From the NCBI RefSeq assembly GCF_000021705.1, contig NC_012752.1:1-25200 (forward strand): a stretch of 25,200 nucleotides of DNA, given 5' to 3'. Shown piece after piece: positions 7,422 through 14,980 of the stretch. Made by a program: the position numbers and the translations under genes. The notes under the pieces are model-generated. The model did no database searches, had not been told where the DNA came from, and worked only from the letters and a program-made list of their open reading frames with translations. Source of the stretch: Candidatus Hamiltonella defensa 5AT (Acyrthosiphon pisum) (GTDB lineage Bacteria > Pseudomonadota > Gammaproteobacteria > Enterobacterales > Enterobacteriaceae). The stretch's first letter is position 1. Each line of letters begins with the position of its first letter.

Positions 7422-7592
7422 ATAACCTACAAACGCTAGTGCTTCTTAAACACCTAAAAATCAGGAAATAAAAGTGATTTTTCCTCGAAATAACAACAAG
7501 CCTGAGTGTTGGAACCCCTGAGATATATTAAGAATAAACTTTCAATGAGTTTCTCTTGTCTGCCCCATGAATTGCCCACCTTAAAGATAAAA

Positions 7593-7629
7593 TTGACAAT
7601 AATAAAAAAACGTAATAACGTGTTATAAC
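7593..7629 (+). promoter_or_regulatory. vapBC promoter with overlapping operator
   Basis: A perfect -35 box TTGACA (7593-7598) is followed by a near-perfect inverted repeat, GTAATAAC-GT-GTTATAAC (7612-7629), covering the expected -10 position. Antitoxin-bound palindromes over the promoter are the usual autoregulation layout of vapBC operons. The exact -10 is unclear. Confidence 0.5.
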
Positions 7630-7656
7630 TTTATGTGCTGAGTTAAGGAACTTTTT

Positions 7657-7893
7657 ATGTCGACATTTAATACGCGTCAATTTCGTGCAGGAAACTCACA
7701 AGCTGTACGTATCCCTGCTAAGATGGCTTTTCCGCCGCAAACAGAGTTAGTTGTTTATCGCGAAGGTAATCGTATTATCGTAGAGCCGAAAGAACGCACT
7801 CTCGGCGATATACCTCGAATATTACATACTTTAAATCAAAACTTTATAGGTAGGCGCCCTGAGTTTGAGGAAAATAAAAGGGACTGGTCATGA
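7657..7893 (+). CDS. vapB: VapB-type antitoxin
   Basis: A 78-residue AbrB/SpoVT-type antitoxin. The N-terminal swapped-hairpin DNA-binding part reads FRAGNSQAVRIPAKMAFP (residues 9-26), then ELVVYREGNRIIVEP. The C-terminal tail, ending in RRPEFEENKRDWS, should wrap around the VapC toxin. AAGGA stands about 8 nt before the ATG. It overlaps vapC by four bases (ATGA), the normal coupling in this operon. It probably represses its own promoter together with VapC. Confidence 0.9.
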   Translation: MSTFNTRQFRAGNSQAVRIPAKMAFPPQTELVVYREGNRIIVEPKERTLGDIPRILHTLNQNFIGRRPEFEENKRDWS

Positions 7894-8285
7894 AAAAGTA
7901 CATGTTAGATACGAATATCTGTATCTATCTCATTAAAAAATGTCCCCCCGAAATTGTGAAAAAATTCGATAATTATCGAAAGGGAGAAATCATAATTAGT
8001 GCAATCACTTGGGCTGAACTGTGTTGTGGAATTAAAAAAGAGGGTAGAGATACTGTTGAGAACTTACTATCGGTTTTGGATGTAGAACCATTTGGAATAA
8101 AACAAGCAGATAAATATGGAGAGTTAACCCATTTTTTCCCAAATCGAAAAGCAAACTTGGATAGAATGATCGCCGCTCACGCAATATCGTTGAATGTTAC
8201 TCTTGTAACGAACAATATTGATGATTTTTGTTCTTATACTCGTGTGGGCCTAAGCATTGAAAACTGGGTTAGCTCTCATAAATAA
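7890..8285 (+). CDS. vapC: VapC PIN-domain toxin RNase
   Basis: A 131-residue PIN-domain ribonuclease; VapC toxins of enterobacteria cleave initiator tRNA. The acidic metal-binding residues are visible: D7 in LDTNICIYL, E43 in TWAELCCG, D91 in LDRMIAAHA and D111/D112 in TNNIDDF. Length and order are typical, and no residue seems lost, so it is likely active. With vapB it would stabilise the plasmid by post-segregational killing. The gene is AT-rich like its neighbours and unlike tnpR. Confidence 0.92.
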   Translation: MKKYMLDTNICIYLIKKCPPEIVKKFDNYRKGEIIISAITWAELCCGIKKEGRDTVENLLSVLDVEPFGIKQADKYGELTHFFPNRKANLDRMIAAHAISLNVTLVTNNIDDFCSYTRVGLSIENWVSSHK

Positions 8286-8454
8286 TTTAGCATCTGGAGT
8301 CATCAGGGGGGAAGCAAGCAGTAGCAGGCTATAAGACCCCATAGCCCGTACAGCTTTTCTCAGTCACCATTAATTCACAACGGTCAGCGCATTCATTGTG
8401 AAAGTCCCTTCGCCTCGACGAGGTAAATCTTGAATTTCAGGAGTAATAGGGATC

Positions 8455-8485
8455 TAACGCTCAGTGGAACGAAAACTCACGTTAG
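8455..8485. other. ColE1/pMB1-like remnant
   Basis: About 28 consecutive bases (from ACGCTCAGTGGAACGAAAA to CTCACGTTA) match, as I recall it, the stretch next to the replication region of pMB1/pBR322-type plasmids. It lies in the 280-nt gap between vapC and the resolvase pseudogene. The rest of the gap holds nothing recognised. It is likely a scar of an integrated or resolved ColE1-like plasmid. Confidence 0.5.
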
Positions 8486-8563
8486 GCAAGAGTCTGTAAA
8501 TTTTTTTGTGTAAATAGCCTTAACATCCCAATGATGAGAAATAGAGAACCAATGCAGACTTTT

Positions 8564-9188
8564 TTATCGATATAGGTTTTTTATTCGACATACCTGCGAG
8601 CAACTATAGTCAGTCACTTCAGCAGTTTCTTTAATGCTTGGTTTTTTACCTGTCTGTAGTATATACACTTTTTTGTGTCGTTCTTCGCCAGCTTGCTTAC
8701 CTCGATATTTACCCAACTTATATGTGCCCGCTCAATTCCTTGATTTTGTCTCTATCGAGGGCTCAACCAGTTTTTATGTGACATTGCGGCCATCAGATCT
8801 ATCAGCATATTGTTCATATCGGCAATCACGGCACGGGTGATCGGATCGTTCGGTGATGCTTCTAGATCAGACAAGGCTTGCCATGAAGTGGGGACATCCA
8901 GGCTGACAATTCGCAGCTCATGTTGCTCAATCTGCTTTTTCAGCGTCATCCCGTGTTGCTCAGTCGAGTCAAGCGGTCTATTTTTTCTACCAGTAAAATA
9001 TCATTCCGATGACTGTCTATCAGTAATCGTCCTAGCTCCGGTCTGTCGAGTTTTATGCCGCTGACATTTTCCCTGTAATAGCAGGCGATTCTCTGGCCGC
9101 GTTCCTGAATAAATTACTCCAGCATCTCTTTTGCTCAATCAGCAAATTGATCTTTCGTTGATGCTCTTAAATAAGCTCTGATGAACAT
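8564..9188 (-). pseudogene. Plasmid serine resolvase, broken
   Basis: Reading leftward from the ATG at 9188 gives MFIRAYLRASTKDQ (with the catalytic serine), then in-frame stops after FAD and after EMLE. VSGIKLDRPELGRLL and LLVEKIDRL follow. After a frameshift the frame at 8949 continues LTLKKQIEQHELRIVSLDVP, TSWQALSDLEASPNDPITRA and MNNMLIDLMAAMSHK. Another shift leads to GKYRGKQAGEERHKKVY, KKPSIKETAEV and SQVCRIK, ending at 8564. Together these cover a whole plasmid-type resolvase with its C-terminal HTH. At least two stops and two frameshifts make it inactive. It is a different lineage from the intact tnpR. Confidence 0.8.
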
Positions 9189-9454
9189 TTTTTCACCTTA
9201 TTATCGCATTTAAGTTATTTCATAAAACATATCGCATATAGATTATGTCATTATGACCATTCATTCACTTTTTTAATTATTTCATCAGGATATACCCTTA
9301 GGCGATAACCTCTAAAGTAAATATCAATCGGCAAAATAATTAATAACGCTCATAATAGTCGTGTAAGGTCGATGTGATACTACTATAGTTGTAGTTTATG
9401 ACACTTTTTATTATTTATTTAATTACATAAATATTTACTTATTTAAGTATATAT
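9189..9454. other. AT-rich spacer without genes
   Basis: No coding frame was recognised. A small hairpin, ACTAC/GTAGT, lies near 9383-9400. The stretch just right of the resolvase pseudogene may once have held its res site. Confidence 0.3.
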
Positions 9455-9836
9455 TTATACATTAAGATGTAATGATGGATCATAGTTTTTTTGAAGAGTA
9501 AAGAATTTATGGTAGGGCAGTATTTTGGCCAACATTCCGCCTATTTCGGCCAATACGACGCTAGTACGTAAAAGGCAAACACGGGTTTGTTGACTTTCTG
9601 ACATTGATGCCAATTTTTCCCAGAGCGCGCACATCTGATGGGTAAATTCATCGTGTGGAGGTGTTTTTTCAGTGACCAATACCTGTTTTTGATCTCCATA
9701 AAATCCGACTGCCGATCCCGAGATAAATACACCTGGTGGATGAATGCTGTTACTAATCAGTGTGCTTAATTGCTCGGTTATTTGCCACCGGCTTTGACAT
9801 AACCGTTCTTTTTGTTGGGCTGTCCATAGTATGTAT
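9455..9836 (-). pseudogene. yfcH: YfcH-like epimerase fragment
   Basis: One open frame read leftward gives the middle of a YfcH (TIGR01777-type SDR epimerase): LWTAQQKERLCQSRWQITEQ, FISGSAVGFYGD, VTEKTPPHDEFTHQMCALWE and TRVCLLRTSVVLAEIGGMLA. E. coli YfcH has the same order. The N-terminal Rossmann glycine motif and the C-terminal half are absent. The right edge ends exactly where the duplicated parA leader begins, and on the left the similarity stops after LPYHKF. It is a captured chromosomal fragment, not a functional enzyme. Confidence 0.75.
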
Positions 9837-9839
9837 ATA

Positions 9840-9927
9840 TTTATTTTTTATAAAATTAATATATAATTAATTGCGTACGTACGTAATTACATGCAAAAGG
9901 AAGAATTAGTGGGGATTTCGATAGTTA
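9840..9927 (+). repeat. Duplicated parA leader, copy 1
   Basis: This 88-nt segment is about 85 percent identical to 10535-10623, the region running from the parA operator through its ribosome site to codon 6. It includes the palindrome TAATTGCGTACGTACGTAAT (9868 onward, 22 bp in all) and an AAGGA site, then GTG opening a frame VGISIV that parallels MRVSIV of ParA and fails after 12 codons. It is the head of a lost parA copy. Confidence 0.7.
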
Positions 9928-10214
9928 TGGAACTGTTAAAAAGGTAAATAAAGTCCTTAAGACACGCGATAGCGAAGAAAGAAAAGAAAGTGACATCAAG
10001 TTTATTAAAACTCAAAGCGAGTTTTTTATGTCCTTTTATCTTACAGAAAAAACGTTCAATGGCAGAGCGGGTTTTTTATTTTTCTTTCTTTTTTTTTCAG
10101 TCAGGCCAGACAGCTCTATCAGAGCACGGAATGATGGGTTCTTTTTCATTCCTAAGAATAAGGTTTTCTCATTTTGCTAAAATCAACTCCTTTGTCTGCT
10201 ATCACTACTTTCAC
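9925..10214 (-). pseudogene. IS5-type transposase relic
   Basis: Leftward reading gives VKVVIADKGVDFSKMRKPYS from 10214, then in another frame NEKEPIIPCSDRA, then AIERFFCKIKGHKKLALSFN and KLDVTFF, ending at a stop at 9925-9927. This order (ADKGYDS, PVIP, IERFFxRIKxxRRIATRxDK) is the C-terminal half of IS5/IS427-group DDE transposases. Frame changes and stops make it dead. It fills most of the space between the two parA leader copies. No terminal repeats were identified, and the N-terminal half may lie in unrecognisable sequence up to about 10440. Confidence 0.6.
10007..10027 (+). terminator. Terminator-like hairpin
   Basis: AAAACTC (10007-10013) pairs with GAGTTTT (10019-10025) around a five-base loop, followed by two more Ts. 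It would stop transcription started at the vestigial parA leader. It overlaps the transposase relic, so it may be fortuitous. Confidence 0.35.
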
Positions 10215-10217
10215 TTT

Positions 10218-10246
10218 TTTCCCAGTTTCCCAGTTTCCCAGTTTCC
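10218..10246. repeat. 8-bp tandem repeat TTTCCCAG
   Basis: Three and a half copies of TTTCCCAG in a row. It looks like slippage inside the transposase relic region. The remaining DNA up to the second parA leader holds no recognised gene. Confidence 0.6.
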
Positions 10247-10534
10247 ATAGCCGAGGAAAACCGTTCGTATTGGTCCTTTGACTTCAGGTAGACACTCACT
10301 TTTGAGAGCAGGTTGCCGGAAAGTCCAACGTGAATTTTAGTGATCATGGTCATTTAATGTTAACCAACAGTGCTGACCGAATAGGTCAAATTCTTTATGG
10401 GGAGAATGGCTCATTACTCTACCGAATAAAAAATCGTACCGAATTTTCAATACCTTTGACCCTTTCTTTAGTAAGAATAAGATATAAATATGTAATTACA
10501 CATTTACTTGTTTACTTATGCATGTAAATTAGTA

Positions 10535-10604
10535 TTTATTTTTTTGTAAAATTAATGTATATTTAATTACATGTGTACGTAATTACATGTAAAAGGAAAA
10601 ATTA
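10535..10604 (+). promoter_or_regulatory. parA leader and putative operator, copy 2
   Basis: The imperfect 22-bp palindrome TAATTACATGTGTACGTAAT (10564 onward) precedes parA, overlapping a second TACGTAATTACATGTA element. A related GTAATTACACATTTA word lies upstream near 10492. The small partner proteins of ParA-type partition systems bind such repeats to autoregulate and to mark the centromere. AAGGA is placed eight nt before the parA ATG. Confidence 0.5.
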
Positions 10605-11243
10605 ATGAGGGTTTCGATAGTTAACACGAAAGGTGGTGTTGGAAAAACTACTACTGCTGTTCATTTGGCTACTTATTTGTCCTCGTTGGCATCAACACTG
10701 TTGATAGATGGAGATCCTCAAGAAAGTGCGGCCACTTGGGCTGCTTGGCGAAGGGAAAGTTTAGTTAAACGGAGTCGTCACTTATCACTGACAACTACTT
10801 GTCTTCATGGTAAAGCCATTTACGATGAGGGGAAATCACTTTCAAAAGGTTTTGTACATACAGTAATTGATGCAGGTGGGAGGGATGCGCCTGGTCTTAG
10901 AAACGCGTTATTGCTATCGGAGATGGCGATTATACCTATTGGAGCCTCTAATCTTGATGCTGCAGCTATGACAGATTTATTAGAAGTTTTAGATTTGGCA
11001 ACGGATTATAATCCAAAATTGAAGGTAAAAGTTTTGTTAAGTCGTATTGATCCTAGGACAAAAGATGCAAAAGAAATGCTTAAATTTTTAAACGAAAATA
11101 ATTTAGAAGTCCTTTCGGCTCGTGTATGTGAAAGAGTCTCTTTTAGACGAGCCATTGGAGAGGGGAGTACTGTAGAAGAACTTGGTAAGGATAGTGTCGC
11201 TATTTCAGAAATGAGCGCCTTTTATAAAGAGGTTTTATTATGA
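10605..11243 (+). CDS. parA: ParA-type partition ATPase
   Basis: A 212-residue ParA/MinD-superfamily ATPase that should move plasmid copies apart on the nucleoid. The deviant Walker A KGGVGKTT is at 9-16, the A' strand LLIDGDPQ at 32-39 and the Walker B region VIDAGG at 87-92. LLSRIDPRTKDAKEM is the usual nucleotide-specificity region. The short length without an N-terminal HTH points to the ParF/type Ib class, in which the small partner, not ParA, is the repressor. It overlaps the next gene by four bases. The preceding 88-nt leader is duplicated at 9840. Confidence 0.9.
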   Translation: MRVSIVNTKGGVGKTTTAVHLATYLSSLASTLLIDGDPQESAATWAAWRRESLVKRSRHLSLTTTCLHGKAIYDEGKSLSKGFVHTVIDAGGRDAPGLRNALLLSEMAIIPIGASNLDAAAMTDLLEVLDLATDYNPKLKVKVLLSRIDPRTKDAKEMLKFLNENNLEVLSARVCERVSFRRAIGEGSTVEELGKDSVAISEMSAFYKEVLL

Positions 11244-11476
11244 AAAAAAAACCTTCTTTAGATGAATTTCGTAGCGGTGGCGGTGAAATAGTAAAAGAAA
11301 AAAGCAATGAAACTTATTCTGTTTCAGAAAGAATGAATAAAACTATTCGCCTCAGAAAAATTTTTGAAAAAAAACTTAAAGAGAATGCTTTTCATCGTTC
11401 GATGAAAGAAAATCGCAGAGTCACTGAGTCGGATATTATTGACGAAGCTTTAGAAAAATATTTTGACATTCTCTGA
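11240..11476 (+). CDS. Small ParG-like partition partner
   Basis: A 78-residue basic protein translationally coupled to parA (ATGA overlap). The mobile N-terminus is followed by a ribbon-helix-helix-like end: NKTIRLRKIFEKKLKENAFH, then RRVTESDIIDEALEKYF. This resembles ParG/StbB-type centromere-binding repressors by size, position and fold pattern, though sequence identity to a named family is not evident. It probably binds the palindromes before parA. AAAAAAA slippery runs begin the gene. Confidence 0.65.
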   Translation: MKKKPSLDEFRSGGGEIVKEKSNETYSVSERMNKTIRLRKIFEKKLKENAFHRSMKENRRVTESDIIDEALEKYFDIL

Positions 11477-11484
11477 AAATACTA

Positions 11485-11583
11485 CTGAAGTAATTAAAAA
11501 TTTAAAAAACTCACATAACACTTCTTTTACTTTCTCCATTTTCAAAAAATATTTTCTGGGTTTAGTGAGTTTTATTACTTCAG
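11485..11583. repeat. Long inverted repeat after the par operon
   Basis: CTGAAGTAAT (11485-11494) and AAAACTCAC (11506-11514) together match the reverse complement of a continuous 19-bp arm at 11565-11583. The extra 11 nt in the left arm is an internal bulge. It could end the par transcript or be part of the partition site. The rest of the 449-nt gap to 11925 holds an AT-rich stretch. In it, one frame without a start codon (about 11520-11720, reading KSLVVALLLLGGSHSILDHK) is not claimed as a gene. Confidence 0.45.
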
Positions 11584-11925
11584 ATATACAGGCAACAAGT
11601 CACTGGTTGTTGCACTTCTACTATTAGGTGGAAGTCATTCAATATTAGATCATAAGACGGCTCTTAAGTTGGTTGTCTATTTTCTTAAGAATGATGATGA
11701 AGTGTTTTTAATTTTTGCATGAGTAAGTTAAAAATTTTATTAAAATCTGTGTACATTTTTTTCTAAATTATATTCAATGAAATATTGTTCATATGTAGAT
11801 CATAATCAATTATTGCTAGGCCTTTATGATAGTTAAGCTCATTTAATATTAAAAAATGTAATTAAAATTACAATGTAAAAAAATTTATTTTTTTTAAAGC
11901 TTTATCATTTATAAAATGATAAATT

Positions 11926-12186
11926 TTAATGATTATTTTTCTTTTTTTTATCAGAAATTATTTTCTGGATAGCTTTCAATCCGACTTTTATCCCTGCACT
12001 CTCAAGAGCCGATTTAATGTCTTCTGAAACGTACCCTTTATTTAAGGCTAATTTAATGATTTGTGATTTTAAATTTTCTAAGACATCGTCTTTAGTGAAT
12101 CTTATCTTTTTGAGGTCAGGTAATTCCTCTAGCATCTCTTTTGCTTTTTCAAGTTGTTCCACTGTGTAATATTTCTTAGAAGCCAT
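11926..12186 (-). CDS. Small MobC-like plasmid protein
   Basis: An 86-residue lysine-rich protein beginning MASKKYYTVEQLEKAKEMLE. The middle (LKSQIIKLALNKGYVSEDIK) and end (LESAGIKVGLKAIQKIIS) follow the layout of small plasmid proteins often labelled MobC: a YT..QLe..k..le.lP start, then an HTH in which 'GYs..dIa..L...GI.I....l...l'. It faces away from oriT and nikAB, which fits an accessory mobilisation or regulatory DNA-binding role. The family link is from pattern memory only. The gene is very AT-rich. Confidence 0.5.
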   Translation of the reverse strand: MASKKYYTVEQLEKAKEMLEELPDLKKIRFTKDDVLENLKSQIIKLALNKGYVSEDIKSALESAGIKVGLKAIQKIISDKKKKNNH

Positions 12187-12529
12187 TTCGTTTATTCCAT
12201 ATTCAAAAAATGTTTTTCATTTTTAGTTTATTTTATTTTTTTCTGCTAAAAATAAAACAATTTAACTGGATAAAAATTTTTATATTACCCGCTTATTTTT
12301 ATCAATCAAATCATACTCATTTCCCGACTAATTATTTCAATTTCTTCGCTATAAATCTTTTTATTTTTAATGCAGTTTTATCTATTAAATTTAACATTTA
12401 AAATGTTTACATAAAACTGATTTAAACTCAATCATAACGACAAAAATTTCACCTGTACAGAAGATATATTTTATACCTTAATGACATTATAAAAAAATTA
12501 AGCCATAATATCAAAATTGCTATTTAACA
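12187..12529. other. AT-rich intergenic stretch
   Basis: No gene was recognised between the MobC-like gene and the candidate oriT. It presumably holds the divergent promoter of the leftward gene. Confidence 0.4.
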
Positions 12530-12534
12530 GAAGG

Positions 12535-12632
12535 ACAGGATATGTTTTGTTGAACCGCTTGCAAGCAAGCGTCCCAACAACCGTTCCCTTCGGTCACTAA
12601 CAACCTGGTCAGGGCGGTGCCCCGACACCCCT
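12535..12632 (-). other. oriT: Candidate oriT
   Basis: Reading leftward, 12542-12535 gives TATCCTGT, a full match to the MOB-P nick consensus YATCCTG|Y, inside CATATCCTGTCC, which resembles the R64 nick region CATCCTG|TCC. Next to it come a perfect hairpin CGCTTGC-AA-GCAAGCG (12556-12571), an ACCG/CGGT stem and a GTC-GGGC/GCCC-GAC stem. nikA starts about 100 nt away, as in IncI plasmids. The nick position is inferred, not shown. Confidence 0.6.
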
Positions 12633-12645
12633 GATTGGAAACTCC

Positions 12646-12954
12646 ATGAGCCAAAGCGAAAAACGCCAAAGAACCCAATTATTATTGGGTATCCTATGTA
12701 CTCCAGAAGAAAAAAAACTCATTCAAGAGAAGGCTGAAGCGTCTGGTTTAAGTGTGGGAGAATTTCTGCGCCGCTGTGCCCTGGGAAGACGCATTACTCC
12801 CAAAACTGATGTGAAACTTATCTCTGAATTATCAAAGACAGGACTGCTTCAAAAGCAGCTTTTTAACGAAGGAAAAGGGGTTCATAGCCAAGAGTACTCA
12901 GATATATTAGTGGCCTTAAAAAAGGCGATTTTGAAAATTGATTTTAAGGAATAA
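12646..12954 (+). CDS. nikA: NikA-type relaxosome accessory protein
   Basis: A 102-residue protein matching IncI1 NikA (110 aa), a ribbon-helix-helix DNA-binding protein that binds oriT and brings in the NikB relaxase. The RHH part spans about residues 12-48 (ILCTPEEKKLIQEKAEASGL, then SVGEFLRRCALGRRI). LQKQLFNEGKGVHSQEYSDI parallels the NikA segment LQKHLFVQGKRTGDKEYSEV. It lies just after the candidate oriT and three bases before nikB, so the two are co-transcribed. GC content rises here relative to the AT-rich region before it. Confidence 0.85.
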   Translation: MSQSEKRQRTQLLLGILCTPEEKKLIQEKAEASGLSVGEFLRRCALGRRITPKTDVKLISELSKTGLLQKQLFNEGKGVHSQEYSDILVALKKAILKIDFKE

Positions 12955-12957
12955 AGG

Positions 12958-14850
12958 ATGGTCGTTGTCATTCCAAAAAAGCGCCGTGATGGAAAATCAA
13001 GTTTTCTTAAACTGGTGTTTTACCTCTCTTTCCGTGAAGATAATCCAGGTGATATTCCCGTGACCGCTGATGCTTTTTTTGACCGTCCTTCCACTTCTAA
13101 AATCGCGGTGTTTGATCGTTTAATTGATTATATTGATCGCCATGCTTCCCCTGAATCACAGCAGCTCATCACGCACCTACCCGATGGGAGTCATCGGATT
13201 CTTTGTGAAGGCGTTTTATGTCAAACGAACACGTTGAGTATTGAAACCGCCTCCTCTGAAATGAATGCGATGGCCTCGAATAATCGTCGTTGTCTCGATC
13301 CGGTTTATCATTTTATTTTGTCCTGGCCTGAGGAAGAAAAGCCGGAAGACAGTCACATTTTTGACAGTGCTTTGTTTTGTTTAAAGGAAATGGGGATGGT
13401 TGATCATCAGTATGTTTTTGCGATTCATCGTGACACCGATAACCTCCATTGTCATGTGGCGGCCAACCGTATTCATCCCCTTTCTTATCGTGCAGTGAAC
13501 CTCTATAACGACGTTAAAATTTTGCACAAAGCCTGCCGAAAATTAGAGCTTAAATATGATTGGAAACCGGATAATGGGTGTTGGAAGAGAGATCAAAATC
13601 ATCAGATTATTCGAGCTGAATCTCAATATCCCTCGGCTCCGAGAGCATCGACGCAGTTTGAATATCACGAAGATAAAGAAAGTTTTTATTCGTATGTGGT
13701 TCGTACGTGCCGAACAGAGTTGACTTCTATTTTAAAAGGGCCGCTTCAAGAATGGGAAGAGGTACACGCTGTTTTTTTAAGGGCCCATCTGGAATTGAAA
13801 AAAAAAGGTTCTGGGTTGGCGATTTATGACAAAAATTGTCCGAACAATGTTCCTTTAAAAGCCAGCAGTTTACATCCTCAACTCACTCTTTCGAAATTAG
13901 TGCCTCGCATTGGCGAATTTGAAAATGCGCCCCGAGTGATGGAATTTAAAAATGAACAAGGGGAGGTGACCTTAACAAACTATATGGTGAGTTCACATTA
14001 TGATGATCGACTTCATTTGCGTGATCATCAAGCTCGAATGACTCGCCGATTAGAACGCGCTGAGGCCCGAGAAGAGTTAAAATTGCGTTATCAAAATGAC
14101 AAAAAAGAAGCGAAATGCCCCTCTTTTGACGCAAAAAATCGTTTCAGAACTCTTTCCATGACCTTTCGTTTCCGAAGAGCCCATGTGTGTGTTGCGGTGC
14201 GCGATCCTTTAATGAGAAAACTGGCCTGGCATGTATTGGCTTTTGAGCGAGAAAAAGCGATGGCCGAGTTGCGTTTAAAATTAAAGGAAGAGCGGGAGAA
14301 CTGGTATCGTTCTCCAGAAAATAGGCGACTGTCTTATCGTGTTTGGGTGGAACAGCAGGCGTTAAAAGGGGATAAAGCGGCGATTAGCCAGTTAAGAGGG
14401 TGGGCTTACCAAGCGAAGCGGGATGAGCGCACGGCTTATCTCAGTGATACTGTCATTGAATGTGCCGTTTCAGATGATATTGCGCCGGTTGAGCTCAAAG
14501 GCTATACCCATCATATCCACCGTGACGGGGCGATTTTATACAAAAAGGAAGGGGTGACCCAAATGATTGACCGAGGGGAAACCATTGAGATGGCCAGACC
14601 GTTTGAAAACGAGGGGGACAATATGGTGGCGGGGTTACGTTTGGCAGAGCAAAAAAGTGGAGAGAAACGGGTTTTCTCGGGTCCGCGGGAGTACGTTGAG
14701 AAAGCGTGTTCGTTGGTTCGGGATTTGAATGAAATGGGGGAAACTTCCTTGACGTTAACAGACTCCCTTCAGCAGAAACGGGTCTGTGAAATGCGCCCTC
14801 AAGACAACCCCGCTCCTATCTCGTTTGACTCTCCGAATTTGACTCCGTGA
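12958..14850 (+). CDS. nikB: NikB-type MOB-P relaxase, short form
   Basis: The relaxase that nicks oriT and pilots the transferred strand. It begins IPKKRRDGKSSF as in IncI1 NikB, with the probable nicking tyrosine Y22 in VFYLSFRED. The HUH-type metal motif is H157, D159 and D161 then H164 and H166 (IHRDTDNLHCHVAANRIHP). DPVYHFILSWP precedes it. The C-terminal YRVWVEQQALKGDKAAISQL and RGW match a segment near the C-terminus of R64 NikB. At 630 residues it is much shorter than R64 NikB (about 899). The missing part seems to be the internal repeated section between relaxase domain and C-terminus, leaving both ends. The frame is intact and all catalytic residues are present. Confidence 0.88.
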   Translation: MVVVIPKKRRDGKSSFLKLVFYLSFREDNPGDIPVTADAFFDRPSTSKIAVFDRLIDYIDRHASPESQQLITHLPDGSHRILCEGVLCQTNTLSIETASSEMNAMASNNRRCLDPVYHFILSWPEEEKPEDSHIFDSALFCLKEMGMVDHQYVFAIHRDTDNLHCHVAANRIHPLSYRAVNLYNDVKILHKACRKLELKYDWKPDNGCWKRDQNHQIIRAESQYPSAPRASTQFEYHEDKESFYSYVVRTCRTELTSILKGPLQEWEEVHAVFLRAHLELKKKGSGLAIYDKNCPNNVPLKASSLHPQLTLSKLVPRIGEFENAPRVMEFKNEQGEVTLTNYMVSSHYDDRLHLRDHQARMTRRLERAEAREELKLRYQNDKKEAKCPSFDAKNRFRTLSMTFRFRRAHVCVAVRDPLMRKLAWHVLAFEREKAMAELRLKLKEERENWYRSPENRRLSYRVWVEQQALKGDKAAISQLRGWAYQAKRDERTAYLSDTVIECAVSDDIAPVELKGYTHHIHRDGAILYKKEGVTQMIDRGETIEMARPFENEGDNMVAGLRLAEQKSGEKRVFSGPREYVEKACSLVRDLNEMGETSLTLTDSLQQKRVCEMRPQDNPAPISFDSPNLTP

Positions 14851-14980
14851 GCGCATCGCCCCTTTTTATTTTTATCCTTTGTTGGAAATGGGTTGTTGTT
14901 TGTTGATATTTCGTTAAAAATGGGCAGAGATAGCGTATTTATCGGGCGGTATATTTGATAACAATTTGAAAGGATAATTG

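Noticed and set aside
10218..10246. Tandem repeat considered as iterons or CRISPR
   Set aside because: 8-bp units with no spacers lie inside a transposase relic; simple slippage explains them.
9990..10527. Rightward frames between the parA leader copies
   Set aside because: They run opposite to the recognisable transposase relic and show no family features.
11520..11720. Open frame with KSLVVALLLLGG as a small gene
   Set aside because: No start codon or ribosome site. AT-rich hydrophobic frames are common by chance.
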